Of a DNA stretch of 64,000 nucleotides, positions 1-8,791 are shown in pieces. The notes beneath the pieces are model-generated. The model saw only the letters and a list, made by a program, of their open reading frames with translations. It did not search any database and was not told where the DNA came from. This stretch comes from Streptomyces sp. TLI_146 (GTDB lineage: Bacteria; Actinomycetota; Actinomycetes; Streptomycetales; Streptomycetaceae): the NCBI RefSeq assembly GCF_002846415.1, contig NZ_PJMX01000001.1, forward strand, positions 8,618,001-8,682,000, in the 5' to 3' direction. The translations under genes and the position numbers were made by a program. The first letter of the stretch is position 1, and each line of letters starts with the position of its first letter.

Positions 1-753
1 AGAGCCGCGGCCACGGGTAGAAGCGGTGTGAGGCCGGGAGGGGATGGGTGGTCGCGGCGGTCCGCGAACTGTGGCCGGCTCCGGGGCCTTCTCCGAAGCG
101 GCGCAGGTCGTCGGGGAGCAGTTCGGTGACACGTTCACACCCCGGTAGCTCCCGATGCGCTCCACCGACAAGGTGAGGCGGCGTTTATCCGCGCGCCTTG
201 TGCTGGGTGGCACGCGGACATGAGACGCACAGGCGGACCGGGTGCCCGGCGTGCAGGAAGGGGAGGAACTACCGGTTGTCGGCAGCGGCGGTGTCGATGT
301 CGACGACATACGCTTTGATCGCTCGGTGGTGAGCCACCTGATACGCCCGCAGGAACATGGGGTGGTACTCCAGCGCAACCCGGACGTGTGCTCGTGCAGG
401 GCGGCCGCTTCGTGTTCTTGGCCACGCTGCCGTTCCGGAGGTATCCGAACCGGGCCGGTCCGGGAAGTCCTGTTCTTCACACGTCCCGGGTGCGGGACGG
501 CCGTTGGCGCAGACGCGCGGAGGGGCGGGTGGGAACCGGTCCGCCCGGCATCGCCCGTGGCGGTGGCGGGCACATTATGCCGAGGGCGGACAGGACCGCG
601 GGGAGGATACGGAAGGCCGAGTACCGGGCATGACCAGGACATGGCTTGTTCTGGCCACCCCGGACCCCGGTGGCCGGTTTGCAGCGGTGTCCTACCGGTG
701 TAAGCGGTGCACTCGTAGCCCCCTGAACGGCAAGGGGAGACTCGGGGGTTGGC
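1..753. other. left-edge stretch without an assignable gene
   Basis: Several overlapping reading frames cross this stretch on both strands, but none has a clear ribosome binding site, a recognisable domain or consistent composition. On the minus strand around 290-400 there is a short run with natural-looking composition (it contains EYHPMFLRAYQVAHH and stops at a TAG near 290), which could be the C-terminus of a decayed protein that I do not recognise. A minus-strand frame also runs off the left edge. I do not support a gene here. Confidence 0.4.
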
Positions 754-1206
754 ATGAACGTCGAAGAAGTCGCCTTTTTCCTGCGCGAGCGCACGGTCGG
801 CGCCGCGCTTGTGATCGAACTCCACGGGGAACTGGACATCTGGGCGCGCACCCAGCTCTCGCCCAGGTTGGAGGAGCTCCTGGACCGCCCTTGGCCGAGT
901 GTCGCCGTGGACTTGAGTGGGGTGACCTTCCTGGATGCCTGTGGACTGGGGATGCTGGTGTGGCTGCAAGCCCGTATCAAGGCGTATGGCGGCCGGCTGT
1001 CCCTGGTGCGGCCGGCACCGAACGTAGCGAGAATCCTGCGGATCACTCGGTTGGACCGTGCCTTCACACTGCTCGACGACCTGCCCGCGTCATGTCGGGT
1101 CCCTGCCCCGGAGCAGGGGGCCTCGGCTGCCCCGGCCTCACCCGCCCAAGTCCCGGTGTTGGGACGGCCGACTGGCACAGCCTCCAGGCACCGGCCCTCT
1201 GCCTGA
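754..1206 (+). CDS. STAS-domain protein, anti-sigma factor antagonist-like
   Basis: A 150-residue protein whose first ~105 residues form a STAS domain of the SpoIIAA/RsbV type (ELHGELDIWA, then VAVDLSGVTFLDACGLGML). Such proteins bind anti-sigma kinases and release sigma factors when dephosphorylated. The switch serine normally sits in a D-S-S-G loop; here the loop reads D-A-C-G, so the phosphorylatable Ser is replaced by Cys and regulation would have to differ from the classical scheme. The last ~45 residues are Pro/Ala-rich and probably disordered. The GGGGAGACTCGGGGGTTGGC before the ATG contains a plausible ribosome binding site. No partner kinase is adjacent, so this is an orphan antagonist. 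Family assignment is fairly sure; the target is unknown. Confidence 0.8.
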   Translation: MNVEEVAFFLRERTVGAALVIELHGELDIWARTQLSPRLEELLDRPWPSVAVDLSGVTFLDACGLGMLVWLQARIKAYGGRLSLVRPAPNVARILRITRLDRAFTLLDDLPASCRVPAPEQGASAAPASPAQVPVLGRPTGTASRHRPSA

Positions 1207-1315
1207 AGGCTTGTCGGTACCGTTGGGCCAGGTCGCCTTTGCGTCGATGGCCGTCCGTCTGGGCCCCCAGACCAGGCCACGTCCTCTGTGAGGGACGCTC
1301 TGACGGGCGATCGGT

Positions 1316-1981
1316 TCAGTACAGCTGGAAAGCAGAAGGCGTCAGGGCCTGTTGCCGATCTGGGGTGGTGTACGCGAAGTTGACCACGGTGCGGCGTGTG
1401 TCGGGGCGGCTCAGCGGGGTGACGCGGTGCGCCGTGGTGTCGCTGCGCAGCAGGTAGCCGTCGCCGGGTCGGTGGTGGGCCCGTCGGGCGGCCCGGGTGT
1501 CAAGGATGTGCAGGCCGGTGCTGTGGGCAGCGTATTCGAGGAGGCCTCCATCGGCGGGGTTGTTCGGCGTCTCGGTGAAGAGCACGAGGGCCAGGGGGTA
1601 GTCGTCGGTGTGGGCGCCGTGGGTGTCGCCCTGTTGGTGGAGGACGTTGATGACGTGCCGTTCGAGTCGGTCGCGCACCGGGACGACGTCCAGGTCAGTG
1701 ATCTCGGCGAGCAGGCCGAGGAGCTGGGCGTCGCGGTACAGGCGCGGGATGAGGCGGGACTCGCGGGCGATGACATGGCCGCCGAGCGTGGTCATGTGGC
1801 GTGGCGAGTCGTTCATGCACGCCATACTGAAGTCCCGGCGCGCGGCCAGCTTCTCCAGTCGACGTACCTCGGCCTCGAGGTCGGTGAGTGTGCGGAGTGG
1901 TATCAGTCCGGGCAGGGGCAGGTAGCCGTCGGAGGCGAACCGGTCGCTCAGGGCGCGGGTGTACGCGGGTAAGGACAGCAC
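1316..1981 (-). CDS. 2-oxoglutarate/Fe(II)-dependent oxygenase, BesD/HalD-like fold
   Basis: A 221-residue protein with the layout of small 2OG-Fe(II) oxygenases. The HxD metal motif is visible in HGAHTDDYPLAL (His124, Asp126), the distal His is His185 in TAHRVTP, and Arg197 in RRTVVNFAY can bind 2-oxoglutarate. The surroundings resemble the BesD/HalD amino-acid halogenase and hydroxylase family from memory. Halogenases replace the metal-ligand Asp with Gly; here the Asp is kept, so hydroxylation is the better prediction. Substrate unknown, though free amino acids are typical for relatives. The start is GTG at 1981 with only a weak purine-rich sequence upstream. It stands alone, downstream of decayed metabolic genes. 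Confidence 0.7.
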   Translation of the reverse strand: MLSLPAYTRALSDRFASDGYLPLPGLIPLRTLTDLEAEVRRLEKLAARRDFSMACMNDSPRHMTTLGGHVIARESRLIPRLYRDAQLLGLLAEITDLDVVPVRDRLERHVINVLHQQGDTHGAHTDDYPLALVLFTETPNNPADGGLLEYAAHSTGLHILDTRAARRAHHRPGDGYLLRSDTTAHRVTPLSRPDTRRTVVNFAYTTPDRQQALTPSAFQLY

Positions 1982-2432
1982 GCACTCGCTCTACCCACGC
2001 TCGGTGGCATCAAGTCGCGTACACATCACGGCGGTTGATGTTGGCTGGTCTGCCCTGCCCGGCCGATTCAGGCCCGTCCGGCTTCCCTGCCAACCCCAGG
2101 TCGGCGAGGCGGCACTGCAGGCTGCAGGAGCTCAGGGGGTCCTGAGGCTCGCCGACGGGGTCGAGGGCGCCTTCGGCGCTGCGGCGGGGGTGATCGCAGC
2201 GGCATGGTGAACCTCCTCGACTGAAACGCACTGCCCCGCCAAGCCAACTGCGTTCCGCCAAGGCGTAACGTGAGAAGGGCGAAGCAACTTCCGAACCACG
2301 CTTCCAGGGACTTCGATCATGGAGCCCAAGCCCGTTCCGACCTGGCCGGGCGGACGGTGGGTGACGCCTCGATTGATCGCCTAGTGAGAGCCGTGGCGAT
2401 GCCTCCCGCCCGGATGACCTCAACTCCCGTTA
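1982..2432. other. intergenic stretch, no supported gene
   Basis: Short overlapping frames only. A 65-codon minus-strand frame (2132-2329) is open but has no recognisable domain and is not supported. The stretch lies between the oxygenase and a degenerate enoyl-CoA hydratase and may hold further unrecognisable debris. Confidence 0.4.
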
Positions 2433-2920
2433 CGCGCCGCCCTTCTGGATACATGCCGCGCTGTCCAGCGGTGCAGATGGCACCTTGGCGCCCGTCGTCT
2501 CGGTGGATCCGCGTGGATTGTCTAGGCGGTGGTGTCCGTCGAGGCCACGGGTGTCCTGGACGATTCTTTTGGTGACGAGGACGGCCTCGCGGGAGTGAGT
2601 CTGGAAACGGCCGGCCAGGGTCAGGGCAGCGTCGGGGGCTTCGCCTTCGGCAGTGAGCTGGTTGACCAGGCCGTACCGGGATGCGTCAGGGGCGGGCAGC
2701 GGGGCTTCGGTCGGCAGCCTTTCCATGGCCACGCGGTAGGGGAGGCGGCCGGGCAGGCGGATGGCTTCGCCTTCGGCGGCGACGAGGCCGCGGGCGACTT
2801 CGGGAAGGGCGAAGCGGCGTCCATGGCACCGTCCAGCAACGGGTCGATGGCGTTGCGGACGTCCGGTCGGTTGAGGGTGATGAGCAGGAGGCCGGGGTGT
2901 GGTGCGGTTACGGTCACGGG
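2433..2920 (-). pseudogene. enoyl-CoA hydratase/isomerase remnant, internally deleted and frameshifted
   Basis: The N-terminal part of a crotonase-fold protein begins near 2917 with MTVTAPHPGLLLITLNRPDV followed by RNAIDPLLDGAMDAA, the usual opening beta strand and helix. The frame then changes, and the C-terminal half continues as FALPEVARGLVAAEGEAIRL, ending in YGLVNQLTAEGEAPDAAL. About 70 residues between them, including the first oxyanion-hole loop and the CoA-binding core, are missing. A normal protein would be about 255 residues; roughly 150 are left in two frames. It sits directly behind a decayed P450, so an old oxidative or beta-oxidation-type operon has decayed here. No function is expected. 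Confidence 0.75.
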
Positions 2921-2974
2921 CTCGTGGCTGTCGATCGGGTGTGTTCCTGGTCGAGGACGGTTCGGGGCGCGACG

Positions 2975-3886
2975 GGCGGCGTGGTGAGTCCCGGACGACG
3001 GGCAGCGCGGCCAGTCCGCGCATCACCCGGGCCGGCTGCCAGGGGAGTTCGTTGCTCGGCCTGGCCCGCCGTAGCGGGCTCAGGCGTTCGAGGAGCAGGG
3101 GGATGGCGACGGTGCCTTCGAGGCGGGCGAGGGCGGCGCCGAGGCGGAATCGGGGTTCGCAGCCGAGGGCGAGGTGGTCATTGGGCGCTCGGCCCACATC
3201 GAGCCGGTCCGCGTCCGGAAAGTGGTCCTCGTCCCGGTTGATGGAACCGATCACGAGACTGACGATGGCGCCCGCGGCGATCTGCTGTCCGTGGAGACTG
3301 ATCGGTTCTGCGGCGCACCGAAATGTGGCGTCTCGTACCGGTGAGTCGCAGCGCAGCAATTCCTCGACGGGGTTGGCGACCAGTCCGGGCCGGCTTGTGG
3401 TGCGGTGAGCCGGGCGCTCCGGGCGGGGTTGCGGAGCAGCGCGTGCAGCCCGTTGCCGATGAGGTTCATGGTCGTGTCGTGGCCCACCAGCAGCAGTAAA
3501 TAGGCGGTGGAGCGCGGCTCCTCCTCGCTTATCACCCCGCTGCCGTCGCCAGCCCGTGCGAGCACACTCAGCAGGTCCGTTCCGCCCTGCTCACCCTCTG
3601 TGTGTTCGCCCGCGATCAGGACGTACAAGAGGGCGTGCAGTTCGCCTTCCGCACGGCCGGGGTGCAGGCCCGCAGCGGGGGCGATGGTCACCATCAGGGT
3701 GTCCCGAGTCGCCGCGCTGTCCAGTTCTGCGGGGACACCGAGGATCGCGCAGATCATCCGGAGGGTCAGCGGCGCCGCGAAATCCCCCATGACATCCACG
3801 TACGTATGCTGCTCGATCCGGTCCAGCAGTTGGTGCGCGGTGTGCGTGCTGAAGGGTTGCCGTGCTGGAGCCGCTTTGCCGATCAC
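2975..3886 (-). pseudogene. cytochrome P450 remnant lacking the heme cysteine
   Basis: The minus strand encodes the middle and C-terminal parts of a bacterial class I P450 in two frames. The first frame holds the I-helix (LLLVGHDTTMNLIGNG) and breaks near 3400. The second continues with the K-helix/ERR region remnants and the meander (DEDHFPDADRLDVGRAPNDH), then the heme loop. That loop reads LALGCEPRFRLGAALARLEG where active P450s have FGxGxHxCxG, so the axial Cys is Arg and two Gly/His positions are also lost. About 120 N-terminal residues are absent. Truncation, frameshift and loss of the heme ligand each point to a dead gene. It lies tail to head with the hydratase remnant and head to head with the intact ligase gene. 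Confidence 0.85.
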
Positions 3887-4125
3887 GGTGTCGGGGCGGC
3901 CGTCGTCGGGTCGGCGGAAACGGTCGACGACCGGCTACTGCAGGCTGGTGGCCGCCCCATGCGCCCGGCGGCTCGGCTACGCTTTGCGATGCGTGCGCCA
4001 CTCTTGGTGAGGAAGGCCACGTGTCGATGGACGGTTGCGTACGGAGCTCTCGCCAGTCGTCGGCGATCCATGCCCGTTCCGCCTCGCCTGTCCGGTCGAA
4101 GTACGTTCGCAAGGAGAACCGTTCG

Positions 4126-5271
4126 ATGCACCGTCCCCTCAACGCCTCCGCGCGCCGGGCCCGTTCCGTTCCCGGCGCTCTCGGCATGGGCGTGGAGGAG
4201 GAACTGCTTCTCGTCGACGCCGCCACGCTGCACGCCGCCCCCGGGGCGTCGGCGGTGCTCAAGCGCTGTGCGGCCGAGGCGCCGGACCGGGTCTCCGCCG
4301 AGATCACGACGCTCCAGGTGGAGACGAAGAGCAGGCCGCACCTCCACACCGGTGAACTACGGGACGAGCTGCTCACGTTGCGGCGCCTGGTCGCCCGTTG
4401 CGCGGAGCGCGAGGGCATGGGGGTGGTCGCCTCCGGACTCCCGGTGCTCGGCGACGTGGTACCGCCACCGATCACCGAGGGCGACCGGTACGCGCACGGC
4501 ATGGACACCTACCGGGCGCTGCACGACGAGATGTCGATGTGCGCCTTCCAGGTGCACATCGACATCCCCGACCTGGCCTGCGCCCTGGACGTCGCCAACC
4601 GCCTGCGTCCCTGGCTTCCGGTCCTGCTCTCCATGTCCGCCAACTCGCCGTACTTCGCGGGCCGCGACACCGGATACGCCAGTTGGCGCGCACTCGCCTG
4701 GGGGCGGTGGCCCGTGGCCGGGCCGCCCCCGTACTTCCGTTCACCCGCGCACTACGAGGAAGTCCTCGGTGCTCTGGGCGAGTCGGGCGCGCTGGTCGAT
4801 CCCGGCACCGTCTTCTGGGACGTACGCCCCGCTCCGCGTCTGCCCACCCTGGAAGTCCGGGTCGCGGACATGACCATCACCGCTGAGGAATCCGTTGTGT
4901 TCGCCGCGCTGATCCGCGCCTTGGTGGCCGTGTCCCTGCGCGAGGCCGAGCGCGGCGAGCCCGCACCCGCGCCCTCCGCCGAAGTCCTGCGGGCCGCCTA
5001 CTGGCGGGCGGCACGCGACGGTCTGGGCGGCTCGGGCCTCGATGTGATCACCCAGAAGGCGGTGCCTGCGGCCCTGTTGGCGGAGCGCATGGTGACACAC
5101 GCCCTTCCTGCCCTCGAAGCGTACGGTGACGCCGCCCTGGTCACTTCCGGCGTACGGCGGCTCATCGCCCATGGCTGTGGGGCGGCCCGTCAGCGCGCCG
5201 CCGCCCGTGGCGGGCCGCTCGATGCCGTCGTACGCCATCTCATCGAGCAGACAGTGGCGGACCCGGCATGA
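4126..5271 (+). CDS. YbdK/GCS2-family ATP-dependent carboxylate-amine ligase
   Basis: A 381-residue protein of the glutamate-cysteine ligase 2 (GCS2/YbdK) family, which join a carboxylate and an amine with ATP. Diagnostic segments are GMGVEEELLLVDAATLH near the N-terminus, a central HGMDTYRALHDEM/CAFQVHIDI region and the SANSPYFAGRDTGYASWRA loop. The ATG at 4126 is chosen because AAGGAG (4111-4116) lies nine bases upstream; the frame is open further upstream, but that part overlaps the P450 remnant. Substrates cannot be read from sequence; family members range from weak gamma-glutamylcysteine ligases to natural-product ligases. A flavoprotein gene starts 49 bases downstream on the same strand, suggesting an operon in which one enzyme makes an amide and the other oxidises it, which is inference. 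Confidence 0.85.
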   Translation: MHRPLNASARRARSVPGALGMGVEEELLLVDAATLHAAPGASAVLKRCAAEAPDRVSAEITTLQVETKSRPHLHTGELRDELLTLRRLVARCAEREGMGVVASGLPVLGDVVPPPITEGDRYAHGMDTYRALHDEMSMCAFQVHIDIPDLACALDVANRLRPWLPVLLSMSANSPYFAGRDTGYASWRALAWGRWPVAGPPPYFRSPAHYEEVLGALGESGALVDPGTVFWDVRPAPRLPTLEVRVADMTITAEESVVFAALIRALVAVSLREAERGEPAPAPSAEVLRAAYWRAARDGLGGSGLDVITQKAVPAALLAERMVTHALPALEAYGDAALVTSGVRRLIAHGCGAARQRAAARGGPLDAVVRHLIEQTVADPA

Positions 5272-5320
5272 AGGCGGAACGCCGGCATGCCTTGACCGGA
5301 TCGAGGAGCAGGGAGTGCTG

Positions 5321-6892
5321 ATGATGACAGCGGAGGCGACGACGGAGCACCATCGTTTCGTCGTCCTCGGGGCGGGCCCCGCAGGGCTGCAGCTCGGATG
5401 TTTTCTCCAGGCCGGCGGGCAGGACCATGTCGTCCTGGAGCGGGAGGATGCGCCCGGGGGCTTCTTCCGCCGCTATCCGCGCCACCGCAGGCTCATCTCG
5501 CTCAACAAGGTGCACACCCTCGATCAGGATCCGGAGATCAGGCTGCGCTGGGACTGGAACTCGCTGCTCTCGCCCTCCTCCCGGCCCTTGTTCGCGGAGT
5601 ACAGCTCGGAGTGGTTTCCGCACGCGGACGCGATGGTCGCGTATCTCGCGGACTATCAGCGGGCCCATGTGCCGGCGGTCCGCTTCGACACCGACATCCG
5701 TGAGATCGCGCGCGTCGGCCCCGGCTCGGGCTCCGGTTTTCGGCTGAGTGCCGCCGACGGACGTGTCTTCACCTGCGACTGCCTGGTCGTGGCGACCGGC
5801 TGGGGCGGCCCGTACGTGCCTGACATCCCTGGCATCGAGCACGCGATCGGTTACGAGGACGCGCCGGTCGCCCCGGAGGCGTACCGCGGCAAGCGGGTGC
5901 TGTTCATCGGTAAGGGCAATTCGGCGTTCGAGAGCGCCACCCCCTTGCTCGACCACGCCGCGCTGGTCCATCTCGCCTCACCGAGGCCGACGCGTCTGGC
6001 CTGGCACAGCAAGCACCCGGGCGATGTGCGCGGTCAGTACGGGGCGCTTCTGGACGGTTACTGGTTCAAGACCCTGCACGGGGTTCTGGAGTGTGTGATC
6101 GAGGAGATCCGGCCGACCGAAGACGCCGTCGCGGTCTCGATCGCGTACACGCTCGCCGAGGGGGAGCGGGAGGTGCTCGAATACGACATGGTGATCCGCT
6201 GCACCGGATTCCGCATGGACGAGACGGTGTTCTCCGCCGACTGCCGCCCCCACCTCGCCCCCGGGGGCCGTTTTCCCGCGACCGGTCCCGACTGGCAGTC
6301 CGTGGACGTCGACGGCATGTACTTCGCGGGTACGTTGGCGCAGGCCCGGGACACCAAGCACGCGTCGTCGCCGTTCATCGACGGCTTCCGTTACAACGTG
6401 CGCACCCTGTCACGCCTCCTGGCGGAGCGCTACGAACACCGATCCCTGGACCACCACACGCTGCCGTTCGATCCGACGGCCCTGGCCGACACGATGCTGG
6501 GCCGGGTCAACTGGTCGTCCGCGCTGTGGAGTCAGTTCGAATACCTGGTCGACGTCTTCGTGCTGGATGAGGACCACGGCCAGATCCTGCACTACGAGGA
6601 ACTGCCGGAGGACTACGCCGTCGCCCGCTTCGGTGACCGCCGCCACTTCTACACCCTCGGATTGCGCTGGGGCCGGCAGGACCACTCCGACGTGTTCGCC
6701 ATCCGGCGCCGGCCCCAGCCCGAACACGCGGCCGAATCGGCCTTCCTGCACCCGGTGGTCCGCCGCTACCGGCACCGCGAGCCCGTCGTCGAGCAGCACC
6801 TGCTGGAGGACCTCCTTGCGCAGTGGCGCCGCCCCGACCGGCACGTGGAGCCGCTGCGGGCGTTCTTGCGGGGGCAGCGCGGAGTTGGGTGA
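5321..6892 (+). CDS. FAD-dependent oxidoreductase, FOXRED2/flavin monooxygenase-like
   Basis: A 523-residue flavoprotein. The first dinucleotide fold shows GAGPAGLQLG at residues 17-26; a second Rossmann motif, IGKGNSAFESA near residue 200, would bind NAD(P)H. The run RYPRHRRLISLNKVHTL followed by LRWDWNSLLS is strikingly like the animal FOXRED2 protein as I remember it, more than like Baeyer-Villiger enzymes. The C-terminal ~100 residues (VFVLDEDHGQILHYEELPED and onward) form an extra domain. The start is ATG 5321 or 5324, preceded by GGGAG at 5311. It follows the YbdK-type ligase closely and probably shares its transcript. An N- or S-oxygenating role is possible; the substrate is unknown. 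Confidence 0.85.
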   Translation: MMTAEATTEHHRFVVLGAGPAGLQLGCFLQAGGQDHVVLEREDAPGGFFRRYPRHRRLISLNKVHTLDQDPEIRLRWDWNSLLSPSSRPLFAEYSSEWFPHADAMVAYLADYQRAHVPAVRFDTDIREIARVGPGSGSGFRLSAADGRVFTCDCLVVATGWGGPYVPDIPGIEHAIGYEDAPVAPEAYRGKRVLFIGKGNSAFESATPLLDHAALVHLASPRPTRLAWHSKHPGDVRGQYGALLDGYWFKTLHGVLECVIEEIRPTEDAVAVSIAYTLAEGEREVLEYDMVIRCTGFRMDETVFSADCRPHLAPGGRFPATGPDWQSVDVDGMYFAGTLAQARDTKHASSPFIDGFRYNVRTLSRLLAERYEHRSLDHHTLPFDPTALADTMLGRVNWSSALWSQFEYLVDVFVLDEDHGQILHYEELPEDYAVARFGDRRHFYTLGLRWGRQDHSDVFAIRRRPQPEHAAESAFLHPVVRRYRHREPVVEQHLLEDLLAQWRRPDRHVEPLRAFLRGQRGVG

Positions 6893-6956
6893 GACGGTCG
6901 GCTCGGCCCGGCGCCAGCGCCGGACCGAGGGTCCCTCGCGGTGACTACGACCAGGT

Positions 6957-8021
6957 CTAGAGGCCCAGGGCCTGGGAGGCGAGGGCGGTGCCCCGTTCCC
7001 GCGCCTCGATCTTGGCGAAGGCGAGATCCCGTGAGGTAGAGGTGTCGTCCGCGAACGGTGAGAAGCCGCAGTCGTCGCAGGTTCCCAACTGGTCGACCGG
7101 GATGTACCGGGCCGCGAGCAGAACCCGGTCACGCACTTCTTCCGGAGTCTCGACAGTCGTGCTGATCGGGTCCGTCACACCGACGAACACCCGCATGCCC
7201 GGGCGCAGCTGGCCGGAGATGACGCGCAGCACGCGTTCGGGGTCGGGTTCGCTGGCCAGCTGTACGTAGAAGTTGTCGGCCTTCAGCTGGAAGAGCTTCG
7301 GCAGCAGGCCGGCGTAGTCGACGTCCAGGCTGTGCGTGGAGTCGTGGTCCGCTCCTGGGCAGGTGTGCACTCCCAGACGGGCCCGTTCGTCCGCACTGAA
7401 CCGGCCGAGTACGTCGTTGTTGAGGGCGATGAAGTCGTCGAGGACGCCGCCGGACGGATCCAGTTTGAGGGACAGCCGGCCTTCGGTGAAGTCCAGTTGG
7501 ACACGATGGGCGCCCGCGTCCAGACAGCCGCGGATGTCGGCCTCGGCCTCGTCGGCGACGTCACGCAGGAATGCTTCTCGGGAGTATCCCTCGATGGGGT
7601 CGTTCGGGTAGAGCAGGCTGAGGGCGGAGGGCGCGATGACCGCCTGCTTGACCGGGCGGTCGGTGTGGCGCCGGGCCTCGCACAGGTAGCTCTCCGCGCG
7701 GACCTGGTAGCGGAACGGCCCCGAGGTCAGACGGGGAAGCTGCCGGGTGTGGCCGTCCGCGAAGGGGAGAACGACGCCGTCCGGGTCCAGGCTGGTGGAC
7801 CCGGCCAGGGGGTAGGTGGCGAAGCTGGGCTTGGACTGTTCCCCGTCGACCAGGACGGCACAGCCGAGCTGTTCCAGCCTGGCCAGTGTGTCGGCCGTGG
7901 CCCGCTCCTGGAGTGCCTTCAGTTCCGGTTCGCCCAGTCGGCCTTCGCTGTGGTCGGTGAGAGCCGTCTGCAAGGCGCTCGGCCGGGGGATGCTGCCGAT
8001 CGGTTCAGTGGGAATGCTCAT
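6957..8021 (-). CDS. cobalamin-independent methionine synthase (MetE) C-terminal-domain-like protein
   Basis: A 354-residue protein of the UROD/MetE-like barrel superfamily. Likely zinc ligands are visible: His219-x-Cys221 in GVHTCPGADHD and Cys318 in TCDDCGFSPF, matching the HxC...C pattern of MetE. It is far shorter than full MetE (about 750 residues) and lacks the N-terminal barrel, so like other stand-alone homologues it may move a methyl group from a donor other than methyl-folate, or to another thiol. ATG 8021 is preferred (AGGG eight bases upstream); a GTG nine bases further out is in frame. It converges on the flavoprotein gene with a gap of about 65 bases. A start-like sequence of a second copy lies just upstream (8382-8585). 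Confidence 0.8.
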   Translation of the reverse strand: MSIPTEPIGSIPRPSALQTALTDHSEGRLGEPELKALQERATADTLARLEQLGCAVLVDGEQSKPSFATYPLAGSTSLDPDGVVLPFADGHTRQLPRLTSGPFRYQVRAESYLCEARRHTDRPVKQAVIAPSALSLLYPNDPIEGYSREAFLRDVADEAEADIRGCLDAGAHRVQLDFTEGRLSLKLDPSGGVLDDFIALNNDVLGRFSADERARLGVHTCPGADHDSTHSLDVDYAGLLPKLFQLKADNFYVQLASEPDPERVLRVISGQLRPGMRVFVGVTDPISTTVETPEEVRDRVLLAARYIPVDQLGTCDDCGFSPFADDTSTSRDLAFAKIEARERGTALASQALGL

Positions 8022-8791
8022 GGCCCGCACCCTAAGGATGTGCCGTCACCCCGGATACATGGGACGAGGAGACGCTCGCCCCACCAGGATCGCTGCCCCG
8101 TGCTCCGCAACCGCCTGTCCGCGCAGGTCATGGGTCCCGCGCTGAATCCACGGCCAACCTCGGTGGCAGTCGAGGACGCGTCGCCCCGGTGGAAGTGCCG
8201 TTGGAGATTCACCGGACCGAGTGATCGCTGACAGTACGGGGCTGCTTCATTTTGCACGTCATGGCCCATCACCCGATCGATGGTCAACTGCAAGAAGCGC
8301 AGCGGGCGGAGGCACGCGGCATTCGTCCACCGACGGCCTCCGTATCCACCTCGGGTTCTCCGTTGACGCGTTGCTCCAGGCTCAGTCACGTCTGGTGCGA
8401 TGTGACCGCCCTCCCCCCTCCAGTTCCACGTTCGGATAGTGGGAGAGCCAAGGCCCGAGCATCACGTCAGCCGGCAGGGCGAGATCTTGCTCGCGAGGGC
8501 GTCTTCGGCGATCTCGGGGGAGTGTGCAGTCGCCGGTGACGTCCTTGCGGTCGCCGGAACCGATCAGACGGTGCGGGATGCTCATGGTGCGCGTTCCTCC
8601 CAGGACGTGTTTGGCGGGGTGTATGTGTGGTGCCTCCCACGAACGCGGAGGAGCGGACGACGACGTCTGGATCGGTCGGTGCCGGGGAGATGGGCCCGAA
8701 GTCCTCGTCGTAGCCGAACCACTTCACGGCTCTCGGGCCTCACTGCCGAGACAAGCCGCGATCCCCTCTGGCCAGGTCTGGGCGCCGCCGC
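8022..8791. other. debris-rich stretch between MetE-like and HAD genes
   Basis: About 770 bases without an intact gene. It includes a minus-strand fragment beginning like the MetE-like protein (listed separately) and, at 8650-8727 on the minus strand, a frame opening MKWFGYDEDFGPISPAPTD that I do not recognise. No clear terminator hairpin was found. Confidence 0.4.
8382..8585 (-). pseudogene. possible N-terminal remnant of a second MetE-like gene
   Basis: The 67-codon frame starts MSIPHRLIGS, close to the MSIPTEPIGS start of the neighbouring MetE-like gene, and has a strong ribosome binding site (GGGAGGAA about seven bases upstream). After about ten residues the similarity is lost and the composition becomes charged and Arg-rich. 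It looks like the 5' end of a tandem copy that lost its body, but the shared run is short and chance cannot be excluded. Confidence 0.4.

Noticed and set aside
242..1457. Long overlapping plus-strand frames (up to 366 codons) at the left edge
   Set aside because: They overlap the well-supported STAS gene in other frames, have Arg/Gly-rich shadow composition and no ribosome binding site.
1352..1972. 206-codon plus-strand frame opposite the 2OG oxygenase
   Set aside because: Antisense shadow rich in Gly/Val/Glu; the minus strand has the HxD...H motif.
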